Shown: positions 1-6,989 of the stretch, in pieces
Numbering within the stretch: the stretch's first letter is position 1
Layout: every line of letters starts with the position of its first letter
Assembly: GCA_030632885.1 (NCBI GenBank)
Contig: DAOVTW010000068.1
Coordinates: forward strand, 1-12,842
Origin: JAIOSM01 sp023143455
Lineage (GTDB): Bacteria; Desulfobacterota; Desulfobacteria; Desulfobacterales; Desulfobacteraceae
Length of the DNA stretch: 12,842 bases
Direction: 5' to 3'
Translations under genes and position numbers: made by a program
Notes under the pieces: generated by a model
Database searches by the model: none
Told to the model about the DNA's origin: nothing
What the model saw: the letters and a program-made list of their open reading frames with translations, nothing else

Positions 1-74
1 AGACTGATCAACCGTCGTTACTTGATGATACCGCCCCTGACAATAAAATTAAAAAAGAAGTAAGATCTTCTTAG
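1..74 (+). CDS. Possible 3' end of a gene entering from the left (partial)
   Basis: Reading in the third frame from the left edge gives 23 codons, beginning TDQPSLLDDTAP and ending KKEVRSS, then a TAG stop at 72-74. The peptide is hydrophilic, with an acidic stretch followed by a basic end, as is common in C-terminal tails. No motif is recognisable. Another frame is also open up to a TAA at 61-63, so the choice of frame rests only on residue composition. If real, the gene converges on the minus-strand repeat protein that ends at 137. Only sequence to the left of the window can settle this. Confidence 0.3.
   Translation, partial: TDQPSLLDDTAPDNKIKKEVRSS
46..72 (-). terminator. Weak candidate terminator (minus-strand reading)
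   Basis: Read on the minus strand, AAGAAG-ATCTTA-CTTCTT can form a six-pair stem with a six-base loop, followed by a T-rich run. It lies about 65 bases beyond the stop of the repeat-protein gene. The stem is AT-rich and probably weak. It is the only hairpin with a T tract in the 136 bases after that gene. Confidence 0.25.
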
Positions 75-117
75 ATTTTAACGGTTAAAAAAAAGAAGCA
101 GGGATTAATATTCTCTA

Positions 118-131
118 TTGACAAGTGTCAA
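118..131. repeat. Short inverted repeat TTGAC/GTCAA
   Basis: TTGACAAGTGTCAA is a near-perfect palindrome: six-base arms TTGACA and TGTCAA around AG. It lies six bases beyond the stop codon of the minus-strand repeat protein. It could be a small hairpin (five pairs, four-base loop) or a protein-binding palindrome. No T tract follows directly on either strand, so it is not a standard terminator. Function unknown. Confidence 0.35.
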
Positions 132-136
132 CCATA

Positions 137-1507
137 TCAGGTTAATGGTTCATTGTTTATGTCTTGTGCGTGAACCGTGAAGGTAAGTTCCTGTCCTTCC
201 AGAACTAGTTGGCCTTCCACAGGATCAAAAGTAATAGGCCAGGCATGGGCAATAGTCACCGGAGCAACAGAGTAGCTGGTTACAGGTTCGTGTTGGTTAT
301 CATTGATAACAGCGTATATGTAATAATTTCCTTCCTGGATTTCTGATGTGGTCCATATGTATTGATCGTCTGTGTTGTCTGGGTCTTCATCAATGCCTTC
401 TACAATCAGGATGCCGTCGGCGTTTGTGGCATCAGTGTCATAATAAAGGGTTATGGAGGCGTTGCTGTCCGGGTCGTTATCTGTCCAGGAGATAATAAAT
501 GTGTTGTCTGCGAGGTCATCTGTCCCGTCAGGTTCGGTAATGGTGATTGACGGAGGATAGGTTACAACAAGGGTTAAGGTGACAATTGCACTGTCAGTGC
601 CTCCGTTCCCGTCCGATACCGTGTATGTAAACGAGTCTTCTCCATTGAATCCCTCATTTGCTGAAAAAGTAAATGTCCCGTCTCCATTGTATGTTATTGT
701 TCCATTTTCCGGTTGTGTATAATTGTCAATGGTCAGGGGATCTTGATCTATATCTGTATCATTTTCAAGAACATTTCCTGTTGTAAATACGCCGTCAATA
801 TTTTCTGATATAAAGGTATCATTCAATGCTATAGGAGGATCGTTAACAGGGGTGATTTCAAGGATTACGGTTGCAGCTTCAGAATTCCAGGAACCGTTAT
901 TCACATAGAAAGTAAAACTATCCTGCCCATAATAATCATCTGCCGGGGTATATGTCAGGTCTGGAGGAGTAACAATCAGTTCCCCATAAACCGGATTTAC
1001 ATCAATATGAAAAGTTATTGGATTGTTGTTCGGATCTGATCCTGTCAGCAAGATATTTGCCTGTGTATCTTCTTTCATGGTTACATTTTGAGAATCTGCA
1101 ACAGGATACCCGGTAATGGGATTAGCTGTGATCTCAACAGTGAGATAACTGTCAGGGCTGCTGGCAAGTTCTATTGAAATCGTATTATCCTCTTGAAGAT
1201 CTATTGTTGTTTCAAGAAGGTAAATATTTTTATTAAAATCACTCACACCAAATATTGGAGCACCATTTATGGATACTGTTGCACTGCTTATCGCATCTAT
1301 TATTTTTTTTGATCCATCATAAGATCCGTTTTTAATAATCAATGTACCCTGACCGGGGAATGCTGAAAATGTATCAGAGTATAAATCAGGGGACCCGGAA
1401 GTCCTTAAATACGTATTTGGACCAAATATAGTAACCTCATTTGCAAAAGCATTACTGCCAACCAAAAATAAAAATAAAAAAAATGTAAGCAAAATATTTT
1501 TTTTCAT
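137..1507 (-). CDS. Secreted cadherin-like repeat protein, apparently truncated at its C terminus
   Basis: Exported protein of 456 residues, presumably a surface or adhesion protein; ligand and exact role unknown. The start is the ATG at 1507: it has GAGGAG eight bases upstream and opens directly into a signal peptide (MKKN, hydrophobic core, predicted cut after AFA at residue 22). An upstream in-frame start at 1609 would bury that signal. Residues about 23-130 form a beta-rich N-terminal region. Residues 135-220 and 220-310 are two cadherin-like or Ig-like repeats with the usual wording (GNVLENDTD, GQDSFTFYV, GEDSFTYTVSDGNGGTDSA). Residues about 317-418 resemble a fibronectin-like unit (ISWTDNDPDSNAS, GNYYIYAVINDN). 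A fourth repeat begins near 425 (PVEGQLVLEGQELTFTV) but stops after NNEPLT, about 30 residues in. No anchor, PEP-CTERM or sorting signal remains. The repeat classes are recognised from sequence style; the function is inference. Confidence 0.75.
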   Translation of the reverse strand: MKKNILLTFFLFLFLVGSNAFANEVTIFGPNTYLRTSGSPDLYSDTFSAFPGQGTLIIKNGSYDGSKKIIDAISSATVSINGAPIFGVSDFNKNIYLLETTIDLQEDNTISIELASSPDSYLTVEITANPITGYPVADSQNVTMKEDTQANILLTGSDPNNNPITFHIDVNPVYGELIVTPPDLTYTPADDYYGQDSFTFYVNNGSWNSEAATVILEITPVNDPPIALNDTFISENIDGVFTTGNVLENDTDIDQDPLTIDNYTQPENGTITYNGDGTFTFSANEGFNGEDSFTYTVSDGNGGTDSAIVTLTLVVTYPPSITITEPDGTDDLADNTFIISWTDNDPDSNASITLYYDTDATNADGILIVEGIDEDPDNTDDQYIWTTSEIQEGNYYIYAVINDNQHEPVTSYSVAPVTIAHAWPITFDPVEGQLVLEGQELTFTVHAQDINNEPLT

Positions 1508-1571
1508 CAGTTGCACTCCTCTTTCATGTTTTTTATCTATTTGTAAGTCATATGGACCAAAATTAAATTGT

Positions 1572-1600
1572 AGTGTAAGACTTAAATAATAATTCCACAA
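1572..1600 (-). promoter_or_regulatory. Candidate sigma70 promoter for the repeat protein gene
   Basis: On the minus strand, TTGTGG (1595-1600) is followed after 17 bases by TACACT (1572-1577). Spacing is ideal, but both boxes are only moderate matches. It would give a leader of about 58 bases before the ATG at 1507. Confidence 0.28.
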
Positions 1601-1694
1601 TAGATGCAAAAAAAATAATAAGACTCAGTGTTTCAAAAAAGAAAATAGATTTCAAGAGAAATTCTATTTTGCAAATTATATTCCAAATAGATGA

Positions 1695-1719
1695 TATTGC
1701 AGAGTAAGGGTCTGCAATA
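1695..1719. repeat. Hairpin: nine-base perfect inverted repeat
   Basis: TATTGCAGA (1695-1703) and TCTGCAATA (1711-1719) are exact reverse complements around the seven-base loop GTAAGGG. The stem has no mismatch. A second, overlapping palindrome, TGCAATAATTGCA (1713-1725), shares its right arm, so two alternative pairings are possible. No T tract follows on either strand, so this is not an ordinary terminator. Confidence 0.6.
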
Positions 1720-1726
1720 ATTGCAC

Positions 1727-1790
1727 TTGGAGTGTTAGGGCTTGCAAAAGCTTTCAAACAACCGGGTTCAAAGCCCTGACAACTACCCAA
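1727..1790. repeat. Large stem-loop, eleven-pair core stem
   Basis: TGTTAGGGCTT (1733-1743) pairs with AAGCCCTGACA (1771-1781), eleven pairs with one G-T wobble when read as plus-strand RNA. The outer flanks 1727-1732 and 1783-1790 can extend it with small bulges (TTGG with CCAA). The 27-base loop holds the palindrome AAAGCTTT and the string GGGTTCAAAGCCC. It starts just eight bases after the preceding hairpin, which suggests one structured unit (RNA element or decayed mobile repeat). Function unknown. Confidence 0.5.
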
Positions 1791-1881
1791 AAATTGTTCC
1801 ATGTAATATTTGATGGACTCGTAAAAAGTAAAAACAGTGGCATAACCGATTGATTTTATGACAAATGTTGGCATTTTCCTA

Positions 1882-1910
1882 TTGACTTTTTCTGAATAGT
1901 TTTGTATAGA
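1882..1910 (+). promoter_or_regulatory. Predicted sigma70 promoter for gpsA
   Basis: TTGACT (1882-1887), 17 bases, then TATAGA (1905-1910): each box matches consensus at five of six positions with ideal spacing. Transcription would start near 1917, giving a gpsA leader of about 168 bases that contains two very short reading frames. Confidence 0.6.
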
Positions 1911-2084
1911 TATGCTCTATATTATCAACAACTTAGGGTTAATTCAATGATCCGTGTAAATGACCTTCAAATTTTGAATTGATAAACAATTTGATAAATC
2001 TTGCCTGGTATTATATAAGAAAAGCATATATTTGATTTTAATGGAGTTCATTGCTGATAAAATTGTTTCATGTGGGGAAATTAA

Positions 2085-3125
2085 ATGACTGAAATTGATA
2101 TAGATAATACGAAGATCGGAGTTGTTGGGGCAGGGAGTTGGGGTACTGCTTTGGCAAAGCTTTTGGCAGAAAAAGGTTTTAATTTGGATTTGTGGGCTTT
2201 TGAGCCTGAAGTAAAAGAGCAGATTGAAACACAAAGGGAAAATGTTTTTTTCCTTCCCGGCAAAAAGCTTCCTGATAATATTGCCTGTTCCAATGATCTT
2301 GAAAAAGTTGTTAAGGGCAAAGACCTTGTTCTTATTGTTGTACCTTCTCATTGTATGAGAGAAACTGCAGAGAAAATGAAGGACTTTGTCACATCTGACA
2401 CTATTATTGTAACTGCTTCTAAGGGCATAGAAAATAAAACCCACCTTACAATGTTTGGAATTTTAAAAGAGATACTTGTTTCGGCTAAAGAAAAAAACTT
2501 ATGCGTTCTTTCTGGTCCTTCTTTTGCCAAAGAAGTGGCTGACAGGCTTCCTTCTGTTGTTGCTGTAGCATCGACAAACAAAACAACTGCTGAATATGTT
2601 CAGCATGTTTTTGCGTGCCCATGTTTCAGAGTTTATACGAACAATGATCCAGTTGGTGTTGAGATAGGTGGAGCAATGAAAAATGTGATTGCAATTGCCG
2701 CAGGTATTTGCGACGGGATGGGAATGGGATTAAATGCACGAGCAGCACTTATTACTAGAGGACTTACTGAGATGAATAGGCTTGGGATAAGGCTGGGAGC
2801 AGATCCGCTCACTCTGTCAGGACTTTCAGGGGTTGGTGATCTTCTTTTAACCTGTACTGGTGACTTGAGCAGAAATTATACTGTTGGAAAAAGAATTGGT
2901 GCTGGTGAGAAGATTGAAAATATTACAAGAGAAATGAGAATGGTGGCAGAAGGAGTTAAGACCACTAAGTCTGTTTACAATCTTTCAAGAAAGCTTGGAA
3001 TAGACCTTCCTATCTGTAATGAGGTTTATTATGTTCTTTATGAAAATCTTCCAGTTGCTGAAACAAAAGACAGACTCATGAATAGAGCTTTAAAGCATGA
3101 ACTTGACGGAGTAGTTGAACACTAA
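2085..3125 (+). CDS. gpsA: NAD(P)H-dependent sn-glycerol-3-phosphate dehydrogenase GpsA
   Basis: Cytosolic enzyme that reduces dihydroxyacetone phosphate to sn-glycerol 3-phosphate, the backbone for phospholipids. At 346 residues it is close to E. coli GpsA (339). An N-terminal Rossmann fold carries GAGSWG at residues 15-20. The family motif SGPSFAKEVA starts at 143, and GGAMKNVIAIAAG (195-207) contains the conserved lysine K199. The C-terminal half has the usual NARAALITRG and SGLSGVGDLLLTCTG strings. The ATG at 2085 has GGGGA seven bases upstream. It is preceded by its own promoter (1882-1910) and read divergently from the repeat protein. Its stop lies four bases from the stop of waaA on the other strand. 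Together with glpD near the right edge, the window holds both directions of the glycerol-3-phosphate / dihydroxyacetone phosphate conversion. Confidence 0.97.
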   Translation: MTEIDIDNTKIGVVGAGSWGTALAKLLAEKGFNLDLWAFEPEVKEQIETQRENVFFLPGKKLPDNIACSNDLEKVVKGKDLVLIVVPSHCMRETAEKMKDFVTSDTIIVTASKGIENKTHLTMFGILKEILVSAKEKNLCVLSGPSFAKEVADRLPSVVAVASTNKTTAEYVQHVFACPCFRVYTNNDPVGVEIGGAMKNVIAIAAGICDGMGMGLNARAALITRGLTEMNRLGIRLGADPLTLSGLSGVGDLLLTCTGDLSRNYTVGKRIGAGEKIENITREMRMVAEGVKTTKSVYNLSRKLGIDLPICNEVYYVLYENLPVAETKDRLMNRALKHELDGVVEH

Positions 3126-3129
3126 AAAA

Positions 3130-4446
3130 TTAATTTAAGCTGTTATTTATTAGTTCTACAGCCCTGGCTGTTCCGCCCTGGTTTTTTCGGATATATTCAA
3201 CACCTCTTTTTTTTAGTTCTTTTTTATCCGGGGGATTCTTAAGTTTTCCTACCATGAACTCTCCTACCTGAAGAGCATTTTGAGCCTTAAAAACAAGTTG
3301 CGATTCAAAAATATCTTTGTTCACCCATTTAAAAGAATTTAAATACGGACCTGTTACAGTTGCAGTCCCGCAAACTACAGGTTCTAAGAAGTTTTGCCCT
3401 CCAAGAGGCACAAGGCTCCCTCCTACAAAAGCTGTAATAGCAAAGGCATAGGCATGTTTTAGCTCTCCAAAGGTGTCCCACAGAACAATGGTTTTTTCAT
3501 TAACTTGAGAGCCTATTTTTGATCGTAGCTGCCATTTGAATTTAAATTCAGAACCAAGTTCTAAAGTAAACTTGTCAAGCATTTCTGATAGATGCTTTAT
3601 TCTTTGTATGTGTTTTGGAAAGATTGCAATAATCTGATCAGGGAAATTTTTTATGAGAAATCTTAAGATTACTTTTAGATGCTCTTCTTCTTCTTTTCTT
3701 ATGGATGCAAGTATTGAAAGCTTAGTATCAGGCAAGAAGATTGTTCCAAGAGTGCTGGTGTCGCCAGTGTTATTTTGTTTGCTGTCATTGTCAGGCTCGG
3801 AATCAAACGCAGGTATGGAGTCAAATTTAATATTAGGCATTGTATCAACTAAAGTTTCAGACCCGAATATTTTTTGATATCTTTTGGCATCTTTGATTGA
3901 TGTTGCAAGTATTGTTTCAGGGTTAATTTGCTGCCAGAGAAATCTTGTTTTTATATATCTTGCAGAGCTTTTAGAGGAGAGCCTTGCATTTATAATAATG
4001 GTTTTGATTTTATGTTTTTTCAGCATGTAAAGATGCCCGGGCCAAAGTTCTGTTTCCAGAAGTACCATGATTTTCGGATTTGTTTTTAAAATTATTTTTT
4101 CAATGATGCTTGGGCAATCAAAGGGAAACCAGGTAATTTTACATTTAATGTCGGAATGAAGTTTAGAGCTTTCGCAAAAGGATTGCATGATTTCTAATCC
4201 TTGAGCTGTTGTTGCAGTGTATAGGATTTTTAAAGATTTAGAAGGGTTTAGATTTTTTAAAATCTCTATTGCAACATAAGCTTCTCCGCCTGAAGCGCCA
4301 TGCATCCAAATATCAGTTTTATCAAAATGATTTGGCGATGTTCTTAATTTATAGCTATCTTTAAAAGTAGAACTTTTTTTGAGAAAGGGCAGGGCAATAT
4401 TCCAAACAAGATTGTATAAATAAAATATGACTTTTTGACCCTTCAT
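3130..4446 (-). CDS. waaA: 3-deoxy-D-manno-octulosonic acid (Kdo) transferase WaaA
   Basis: Inner-membrane glycosyltransferase (GT30) that adds Kdo from CMP-Kdo to lipid IVA, the first core step of lipopolysaccharide assembly. The protein is 438 residues (typical about 425). A hydrophobic N-terminal anchor (residues 6-22) is followed by HGASGGE at 49-55, where E55 is the expected catalytic glutamate (the usual form is H-A-A-S-V-G-E). ETELWPG at 131-137 and GGSLVPLGGQNFLEP at 342-356 are the other GT30 signatures. Residues about 210-235 form an unusual polar run rich in D, N, S and T between the two Rossmann halves. The ATG at 4446 has no clear ribosome binding site, but no better start is visible. 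Divergent from msbA across 67 bases, which fits shared lipid A function. How many Kdo units it adds cannot be read from sequence. Confidence 0.93.
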   Translation of the reverse strand: MKGQKVIFYLYNLVWNIALPFLKKSSTFKDSYKLRTSPNHFDKTDIWMHGASGGEAYVAIEILKNLNPSKSLKILYTATTAQGLEIMQSFCESSKLHSDIKCKITWFPFDCPSIIEKIILKTNPKIMVLLETELWPGHLYMLKKHKIKTIIINARLSSKSSARYIKTRFLWQQINPETILATSIKDAKRYQKIFGSETLVDTMPNIKFDSIPAFDSEPDNDSKQNNTGDTSTLGTIFLPDTKLSILASIRKEEEEHLKVILRFLIKNFPDQIIAIFPKHIQRIKHLSEMLDKFTLELGSEFKFKWQLRSKIGSQVNEKTIVLWDTFGELKHAYAFAITAFVGGSLVPLGGQNFLEPVVCGTATVTGPYLNSFKWVNKDIFESQLVFKAQNALQVGEFMVGKLKNPPDKKELKKRGVEYIRKNQGGTARAVELINNSLN

Positions 4447-4475
4447 ATGCTATATACTGTCATGATTTATTAATA

Positions 4476-4505
4476 TTGACAATACTTGTTCCACCATTAG
4501 ATAAT
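4476..4505 (+). promoter_or_regulatory. Predicted sigma70 promoter of the msbA operon
   Basis: A perfect TTGACA (4476-4481), 18 bases, then GATAAT (4500-4505, five of six). Transcription would begin around 4512, only a base or two before the ATG at 4514, so the main transcript would be nearly leaderless. It lies in the 67-base waaA/msbA spacer. Confidence 0.5.
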
Positions 4506-4513
4506 GAAGGCTT

Positions 4514-6283
4514 ATGAAATTTATTATAAACAAACTTACAAAAAGACAGAAACACTTATTTGATATGGTTGTTGTATATTGGAGATGGTTTATTATTGGA
4601 ATGGTTTGCTCCGTTGTTGGGGCAGCAGCAGCAGGAGCGGTTGCCTACCTTGTAAAACCTTTGCTTGATGATATTTTTGTGAAAAAAGATGCCACAATGC
4701 TATATTTCCTCCCTGGCCTTATAGTTTTAGTCTCGTTAATAAAAGGGCTGGCATCCTACGGTAGAGAATATTTTATGAAGTATATAGGGCTGAGTGTTAT
4801 TAGAGATATTCGAGATTTACTTTATACTAAAATAATCGAGCTTCCTTTACAATTTTTCCATAAGGAAAAAGTCGGTGCCCTTATGTCAAGAATTACCTAT
4901 GATACTGAAACAGTAAAAGAAGTTGTTTCATCTGCAATCGCTGAAGCTATATCTGATGTGTTAACTCTGATAGCTCTTATTAGTGTTGTAATATACAGGG
5001 ATTGGCAGCTTGCCCTAGGCACATTTTTGATAATGCCCATTGCCTTTTATCCAATTGTAAAACTTGGAAGAAGAATCAGGAAATTCAGTATTGGTGTCCA
5101 GGAAACAATGGCAGACCTGAATTCATTTTTGCTTGAAACTTTTTCCGGCATCAAAATTGTAAAGGTTTTTACAAAAGAACCTTATGAGAAAAAGAGGTTT
5201 TCTAACACCAATGATACATATTTAAAACTTGGTATGAAGAGAGTAAGGGCGCAGGCGTTGAGCTCACCAATTATGGAGACACTTGGTGGTATAGCTGTTG
5301 CCTTTGTTGTATGGATTGGTGGTTTTAGAGTTATAGAAGGCAGCTCTACTCCCGGAACTTTTTTTTCTTTTCTTACAGCAGTTGTAATGATGTATGGCCC
5401 TGTAAGAAAATTGTCCAAGCTATATGGAAATATACAGCCTGGTATTGCTGCAATGAATAGAATATATGATGTTCTTGAAGAAGAATCAAAAATTATCGAA
5501 TCTGAAAACCCTGTTCTGCTTGAAGGTTCGAACTTTGGTGTTGAATTTAAAGATGTTCAATTTGAATATAATAATGAAGATGGGTCTGTATTAAAAAATA
5601 TTAATTTAAGTGTGGAACCCGGTGAAGTTCTGGCACTTGTCGGAATGAGCGGGGGTGGGAAAACCTCTCTTGTAAATCTTGTTCCAAGATTCTTTGATAT
5701 TTTCAAGGGAGATATTTTAATAGGTAATAAAAATTTAAAAGATCTTTCTATTAAGTCTTTGAGAGAACATATTTCCATTGTTACCCAGGAGCCTATTTTA
5801 TTTAATGAAACAGTACGAGATAATATTAGATATGGTAAAGCTGATGCAAGTGACGAGGAAATTGCAAATGCTGCAAAATCAGCATTTGCATATGATTTTG
5901 TTCAAGGGTTTCCCAAGGGCTTTGAAACCAGTATTGGTGAGCTTGGCAACCGTCTTTCCGGTGGTGAAAAGCAGAGAATCTGTATTGCAAGGGCACTTAT
6001 AAAAAATGCTCCAATTCTTATACTTGATGAAGCAACATCAGCTCTTGATGCTGAGGCAGAGAAAGTTGTCCAAAAAGCTTTGGGCAATCTTATGAAGGAT
6101 AGAACAACTTTTGTTATTGCACATAGGCTTTCAACAATTGAGTATGCTGACAGGGTAATTCTATTGAAAAACGGTGAGATCGCTGAACAGGGCACTCATG
6201 ATTCCTTGATGGAGCAAAGAGGAGAATATTTTAAACTGCAGACTATGCAGAATTCAAAAGGAGAAAAAAATGACTTTGTCTAA
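4514..6283 (+). CDS. msbA: Lipid A export ABC transporter, permease-ATPase fusion MsbA
   Basis: Half-transporter that homodimerises in the inner membrane and flips lipid A-core to the periplasmic face using ATP. At 589 residues it is near E. coli MsbA (582). Residues about 20-310 are the six-helix type-1 exporter membrane domain. Residues about 340-585 are the nucleotide-binding domain: Walker A GMSGGGKTS at 377-385, Q-loop VTQEPILFNETV, signature LSGGE at 481-485 (E replaces the usual Q, common in exporters), Walker B ending D505-E506, and H-loop histidine H537. The ATG at 4514 has GAAGG only three bases upstream, and the predicted promoter leaves almost no leader. First gene of a plus-strand operon that probably reaches comF. 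Its last 14 bases overlap the Trm112-like gene. Other lipid-linked exporters share this fold, but waaA next door favours lipid A. Confidence 0.9.
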   Translation: MKFIINKLTKRQKHLFDMVVVYWRWFIIGMVCSVVGAAAAGAVAYLVKPLLDDIFVKKDATMLYFLPGLIVLVSLIKGLASYGREYFMKYIGLSVIRDIRDLLYTKIIELPLQFFHKEKVGALMSRITYDTETVKEVVSSAIAEAISDVLTLIALISVVIYRDWQLALGTFLIMPIAFYPIVKLGRRIRKFSIGVQETMADLNSFLLETFSGIKIVKVFTKEPYEKKRFSNTNDTYLKLGMKRVRAQALSSPIMETLGGIAVAFVVWIGGFRVIEGSSTPGTFFSFLTAVVMMYGPVRKLSKLYGNIQPGIAAMNRIYDVLEEESKIIESENPVLLEGSNFGVEFKDVQFEYNNEDGSVLKNINLSVEPGEVLALVGMSGGGKTSLVNLVPRFFDIFKGDILIGNKNLKDLSIKSLREHISIVTQEPILFNETVRDNIRYGKADASDEEIANAAKSAFAYDFVQGFPKGFETSIGELGNRLSGGEKQRICIARALIKNAPILILDEATSALDAEAEKVVQKALGNLMKDRTTFVIAHRLSTIEYADRVILLKNGEIAEQGTHDSLMEQRGEYFKLQTMQNSKGEKNDFV

Positions 6284-6440
6284 GGAACTGCTTGAAATAT
6301 TAGCATGCCCGAAATGTAAAGGCGATGTAGCCCTTAATAAAAATGAAGATGGTCTTGTCTGTGAAAAATGTAAACTTATATATGAAATCCGTGAAGATAT
6401 TCCTGTTATGCTGATTGATGAAGCAAAACCATTAAGCTGA
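6270..6440 (+). CDS. Trm112-like small zinc-binding protein (YcaR/UPF0434 family)
   Basis: A 56-residue protein opening MTLSKELLEILACPKCKGD. Two CxxC pairs (C13/C16 and C31/C34) form a zinc ribbon, and the end DIPVMLIDEA is typical of the Trm112/UPF0434 family. In eukaryotes and archaea Trm112 is a partner that stabilises methyltransferases; the role of the short bacterial version is not established. The ATG at 6270 has AAAGGAG six bases upstream and overlaps the msbA stop by 14 bases, implying coupled translation. E. coli ycaR also lies just after msbA-lpxK and before kdsB, so the link to lipid A genes recurs. Here lpxK is absent and a DUF4416 gene follows after four bases. Confidence 0.85.
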   Translation: MTLSKELLEILACPKCKGDVALNKNEDGLVCEKCKLIYEIREDIPVMLIDEAKPLS

Positions 6441-6444
6441 TAAT

Positions 6445-6969
6445 ATGAGTACTCCTAAGAAACCATTGCCTGCAAAGCTTTTAGTGGGCTTTTTTATGCA
6501 AGAAAAAGAGATCTTTCATGAAATATTCTCCATGATTGAAGAAAAATTAGGCAAGGTAGATATTATAAGCCCCTGGTTTAACTTTGATTACACTGACTAC
6601 TATAAAAAAGAGATGGGGAATAATCTTTTCAGGAGAATTATAGTTTTTAAAAATTTGATAGATCAGGAAAACCTTGCTAAGATAAAAAACATTACTAATT
6701 TAATTGAAAAATTATATGAACATGATGGAAAAAGAAAAATAAATATAGACCCCGGGTATATGCTTCCATCAAGATTTATTCTTGCAACGGGCAAGGATTA
6801 TTCCCATAGGATATATATCGGTGAAAATATTTATGCTGATTTGACATTGATCTTTAAAAATGGGGATTTTCATACCCTTGAATGGACATACCCTGATTAT
6901 GCAGCAAGGGATATGAGAGATTTTTTATTAAAAGTCAGAGGGAAATACCTATCTGATTTAGCAGAATAA
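6445..6969 (+). CDS. DUF4416 family protein, function unknown
   Basis: A 174-residue soluble protein without signal peptide or membrane segments. It matches the DUF4416 pattern as I know it: opening with PxPAKLLVGF, then a run like FNFDYTDYYKKEMG near residues 46-59, INIDPGYMLPSRFILATGKDYSHRIYIG near 99-126, and a WTYPDYAARDMRDFL ending near 146-160. The conserved D-Y-S-H-R and acidic Y-T-D-Y-Y-x-x-E-M-G stretches look like active-site or ligand-binding elements, but no biochemical role is known to me. The ATG at 6445 lacks a ribosome binding site and sits four bases after the stop of the Trm112-like gene, so it is probably translated by re-initiation. Its place between lipid A export and yicC-remA-gmk gives context but no function. 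Confidence 0.82.
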   Translation: MSTPKKPLPAKLLVGFFMQEKEIFHEIFSMIEEKLGKVDIISPWFNFDYTDYYKKEMGNNLFRRIIVFKNLIDQENLAKIKNITNLIEKLYEHDGKRKINIDPGYMLPSRFILATGKDYSHRIYIGENIYADLTLIFKNGDFHTLEWTYPDYAARDMRDFLLKVRGKYLSDLAE

Positions 6970-6989
6970 TTTGTATAAAGGTTTATTAA

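Larger units (their letters stand above)
1508..2084. other. 577-base gap between divergent genes
   Basis: No convincing gene was found here. The gap contains a weak candidate promoter for the repeat protein (1572-1600, minus), two stable hairpins (1695-1719 and 1727-1790), a strong promoter for gpsA (1882-1910, plus), and two very short reading frames in the gpsA leader (1947-1982 and 2041-2088). A 103-codon minus-strand reading frame at 1563-1874 crosses both hairpins and resembles no family I know. Confidence 0.6.

Noticed and set aside
72..100. TTTTAACGGTTAAAA palindrome near a poly-A/T run as a terminator
   Set aside because: The loop would be only three bases with an all-AT stem, and on the plus strand an A run rather than a T run follows. 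On the minus strand the T run precedes it.
137..139. TGA read as selenocysteine to extend the repeat protein
   Set aside because: A second in-frame TGA follows two codons later, no cysteine is expected at this place in such repeats, and no convincing SECIS-like hairpin directly follows.
1509..1609. Longer N terminus for the repeat protein
   Set aside because: It would place 34 residues ahead of a textbook signal peptide that has its own strong ribosome binding site.
1733..1783. An integron attC-like site (GTTAGGG ... TGACAAC)
   Set aside because: The core sites would be in the wrong orientation relative to each other, do not match GTTRRRY fully, and no integrase or cassette is present.
1713..1789. 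A possible tRNA: GGGTTCAAAGCCC looks like a T-arm and CCA follows at the right distance
   Set aside because: The T-stem has a mismatch, the loop lacks the usual pyrimidine, and no 5' acceptor strand complementary to ACAACTA nor anticodon arm could be placed. The sequence is better explained by the large stem-loop.
1563..1874. A 103-codon minus-strand reading frame with a hydrophobic C-terminal half
   Set aside because: It crosses both hairpins, has a poorly spaced ribosome site, resembles no family, and its hydrophobic residues (F, I, L) are what AT-rich non-coding DNA gives by chance.
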